From assembly GCA_030549495.1 (NCBI GenBank), contig JAUIRK010000065.1:630001-694000 (forward strand): a stretch of DNA of 64,000 nt. The letters run 5' to 3'. The notes beneath the pieces were generated by a model, which was given only the letters and a program-made list of their open reading frames with translations, was not told where the DNA came from and did no database searches. The translations under genes and the position numbers were made by a program. This DNA is from Nectonema munidae. Its lineage: Eukaryota > Nematomorpha > Nectonematoida > Nectonematidae. The stretch's first letter is position 1. Every line of letters starts with the position of its first letter. Below, in pieces: positions 63,601 through 64,000 of this stretch.

Positions 63601-64000
63601 TTTTGCATTTTGCAAAGCATCATGTGAAACACTTACACTATTTCCACCAGCAGTTTTAAAGAAACTTAGCAACTTTCTTTCTTCCTTTGCTGTTCCACTT
63701 AAAGAATCACCGAAACTCTTTTCGATAATTCGAGACACATCTCCGCAAAATTGAATGGGTTTTTCTTTTACTGTTGACAGGATTTCTTTCACTTTCATCA
63801 AAGATTTTTGTGAAATGGATACATCTTTCCCAGAAGCTGTTTGAAACATCGAACAAATTTTATGAGACTTCATTGACCTTTTATCTCTCTTGTTTTCGGT
63901 TTCTTCTTCACAAACTAACATTTCATTTTTAACTGATGGATTCACTATTATAGAATTGACTTGTATTATATTGCTTAAATTATTATTATTATCACACTTA
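60676..64000 (-). CDS. BRCA2: BRCA2 homologue, partial at 5' end (>1107 codons, single open exon)
   Basis: BRCA2 loads RAD51 onto single-stranded DNA in homologous recombination in the nucleus. The frame is open from 64000 to the stop at 60676, with no intron, and continues off the window. Residues here count from the in-frame GTG at 63945. Six BRC repeats, each with the RAD51-binding F-x-T-A core, lie at ~33-58, 95-120, 169-193, 232-256, 302-326 and 360-384 (FQTASGKDVSIS, FKTAGGNSVSVS and so on). The helical domain (WTQNHYYFIILKLLSYERMF at 633-652) leads into OB1 (RYRYDCEVER, WLSDGFYCIKCVCDP, ARWWTKLGF). OB2 (VHRIYPLSF ... VILNIWRVDEEALSWL) lacks the ~130-residue tower of vertebrate BRCA2. 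OB3 follows (EVDVIGCVTLF, LIGVSNLEV, FSSNPRQEY). It is much shorter than human BRCA2 (3418 residues). Confidence 0.93.
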   Translation of the reverse strand, partial: KCDNNNNLSNIIQVNSIIVNPSVKNEMLVCEEETENKRDKRSMKSHKICSMFQTASGKDVSISQKSLMKVKEILSTVKEKPIQFCGDVSRIIEKSFGDSLSGTAKEERKLLSFFKTAGGNSVSVSHDALQNAKDFLKIEKKEHTCFLDKDCRTLKPMKEYYCINDNKAAVKINIGEHSYNSSAIGSPFQTASGKQVSISPDSLIKAKETLSTVEPKLFHSGFDIISISKNSKKNYFSSEAEGKENKRMCLFKTASGNNVCVSNDSLEKGKNLLNFKTMKDSPDEKSERVKQVNQSCNDDREKLENDSGKQSFNSIDISKLFQTASGKNVSISHKSLIEAKEKLSRLDSQPLLQSFDNKCILDERRNHKKGDIKNESSLFKTASGHTVSVSKDALEISRNLVNQNTQVLSDSLNQKMDAAYQVFDEGRGTCLTSVNKKVCSWATDAEELKRDFETHESMDEFISLNPSLFNEGFLFCELNQPFLKSRPNPALQREGNSLSSTNFKRISEQIKSIPPEILFSDSVNDQKEILKEIIQNEKRSSKKSDYGFLIKLKRLLREKKKLVSLKNLKMQKMCLPFCHSFCDLPKYELEVSQLELRESKGVVSYAFSEGIRIDLKNSEINIPSYSFDKDKFHDLLCQLSGVEKCQISIEWTQNHYYFIILKLLSYERMFPQNFTSTALTPDNILSQLRYRYDCEVERCCKSCVAAILQGDSPSFLPMCLFINRIDCQVNQSNCLIWLSDGFYCIKCVCDPVISYMISRGKLFLGCKIVLCGAQFCGTHCAPLEQNEDVCLKIFCNCLRRARWWTKLGFLKLKQPPSFPIHSILPDGGVVYFLRFKVHRIYPLSFITKKSNKSSDPKSCVGKSRVSVERGDLSEDEFPPPVPLLTLRINDGSCTNGVILNIWRVDEEALSWLKEGQDYDAYHLLVSKDFTSFPPIKLSTGKQTRIQPSAENNLFSNFTSRTAISDYAMLDQLSNCCEVDVIGCVTLFIGERLLYLSSKSMQFICIKMNLTRSNQSSLSSASFAKNLKLGSLIGVSNLEVCCEKRSGIDCVLNASSHTTFSSNPRQEYMRSALKKFEYDILDKTYFSSMSQIKLKSVLANQIARISSF

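Overview
The window is AT-rich eukaryotic nuclear DNA. Its genes have introns with GT..AG sites, AATAAA polyadenylation signals and TATA boxes, and there is no operon structure. The host genes and the transposon mix (DIRS/Ngaro-like, gypsy, several LINEs, Penelope, hAT, piggyBac, pogo-like ends, tRNA-derived SINEs) suggest an arthropod; a copepod such as a sea louse would fit, but that is inference. About three quarters of the window is transposon remains or featureless AT-rich sequence.

Layout. 1-5.3 kb: GC-richer DIRS/Ngaro-like retroelement DNA, with two partial copies head-to-tail on the minus strand joined at an inverted junction to a nearly complete copy on the plus strand. 5.6-9.1 kb: a decayed LINE with a 1.46-kb tandem duplication. 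9-17.5 kb: AT-rich DNA with short inverted-repeat elements. 17.6-18.6 kb: the 3' end of a gypsy element with its LTR. 19-30 kb: remnants of an unidentified repeat protein, a BED finger, an RTE-like LINE, a Penelope-like element and a hAT element. 32-33.7 kb: a 1.7-kb element with about 180-bp inverted arms, followed by a 44-bp minisatellite. 34.8-38.2 kb: two LINE reverse transcriptases, one decayed and one nearly intact. 38.2-41 kb: AT-rich DNA with a SINE.

Two host genes fill 41-64 kb. DDX55 (Spb4-type DEAD-box helicase, 60S ribosome biogenesis) runs on the plus strand in nine exons from 41086 to 60346. All exons join in frame to give 628 residues. BRCA2 runs on the minus strand from beyond the right edge to 60676. 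It has six BRC repeats and a helical/OB-fold DNA-binding region with no tower. The two genes converge tail to tail, with facing poly(A) signals 180 bp apart.

The 6.5-kb seventh intron of DDX55 contains a nested, antisense piggyBac transposase gene. It is intact once its own 221-bp intron, which holds a (TG)36 tract, is removed. The gene is bracketed by two short TTAA-flanked elements in opposite orientation. The next DDX55 intron holds a hAT deletion derivative with a perfect 8-bp target-site duplication. Together these give the clearest biological picture in the window: housekeeping and DNA-repair genes whose introns collect cut-and-paste transposons, one of them with a possibly working or domesticated transposase.
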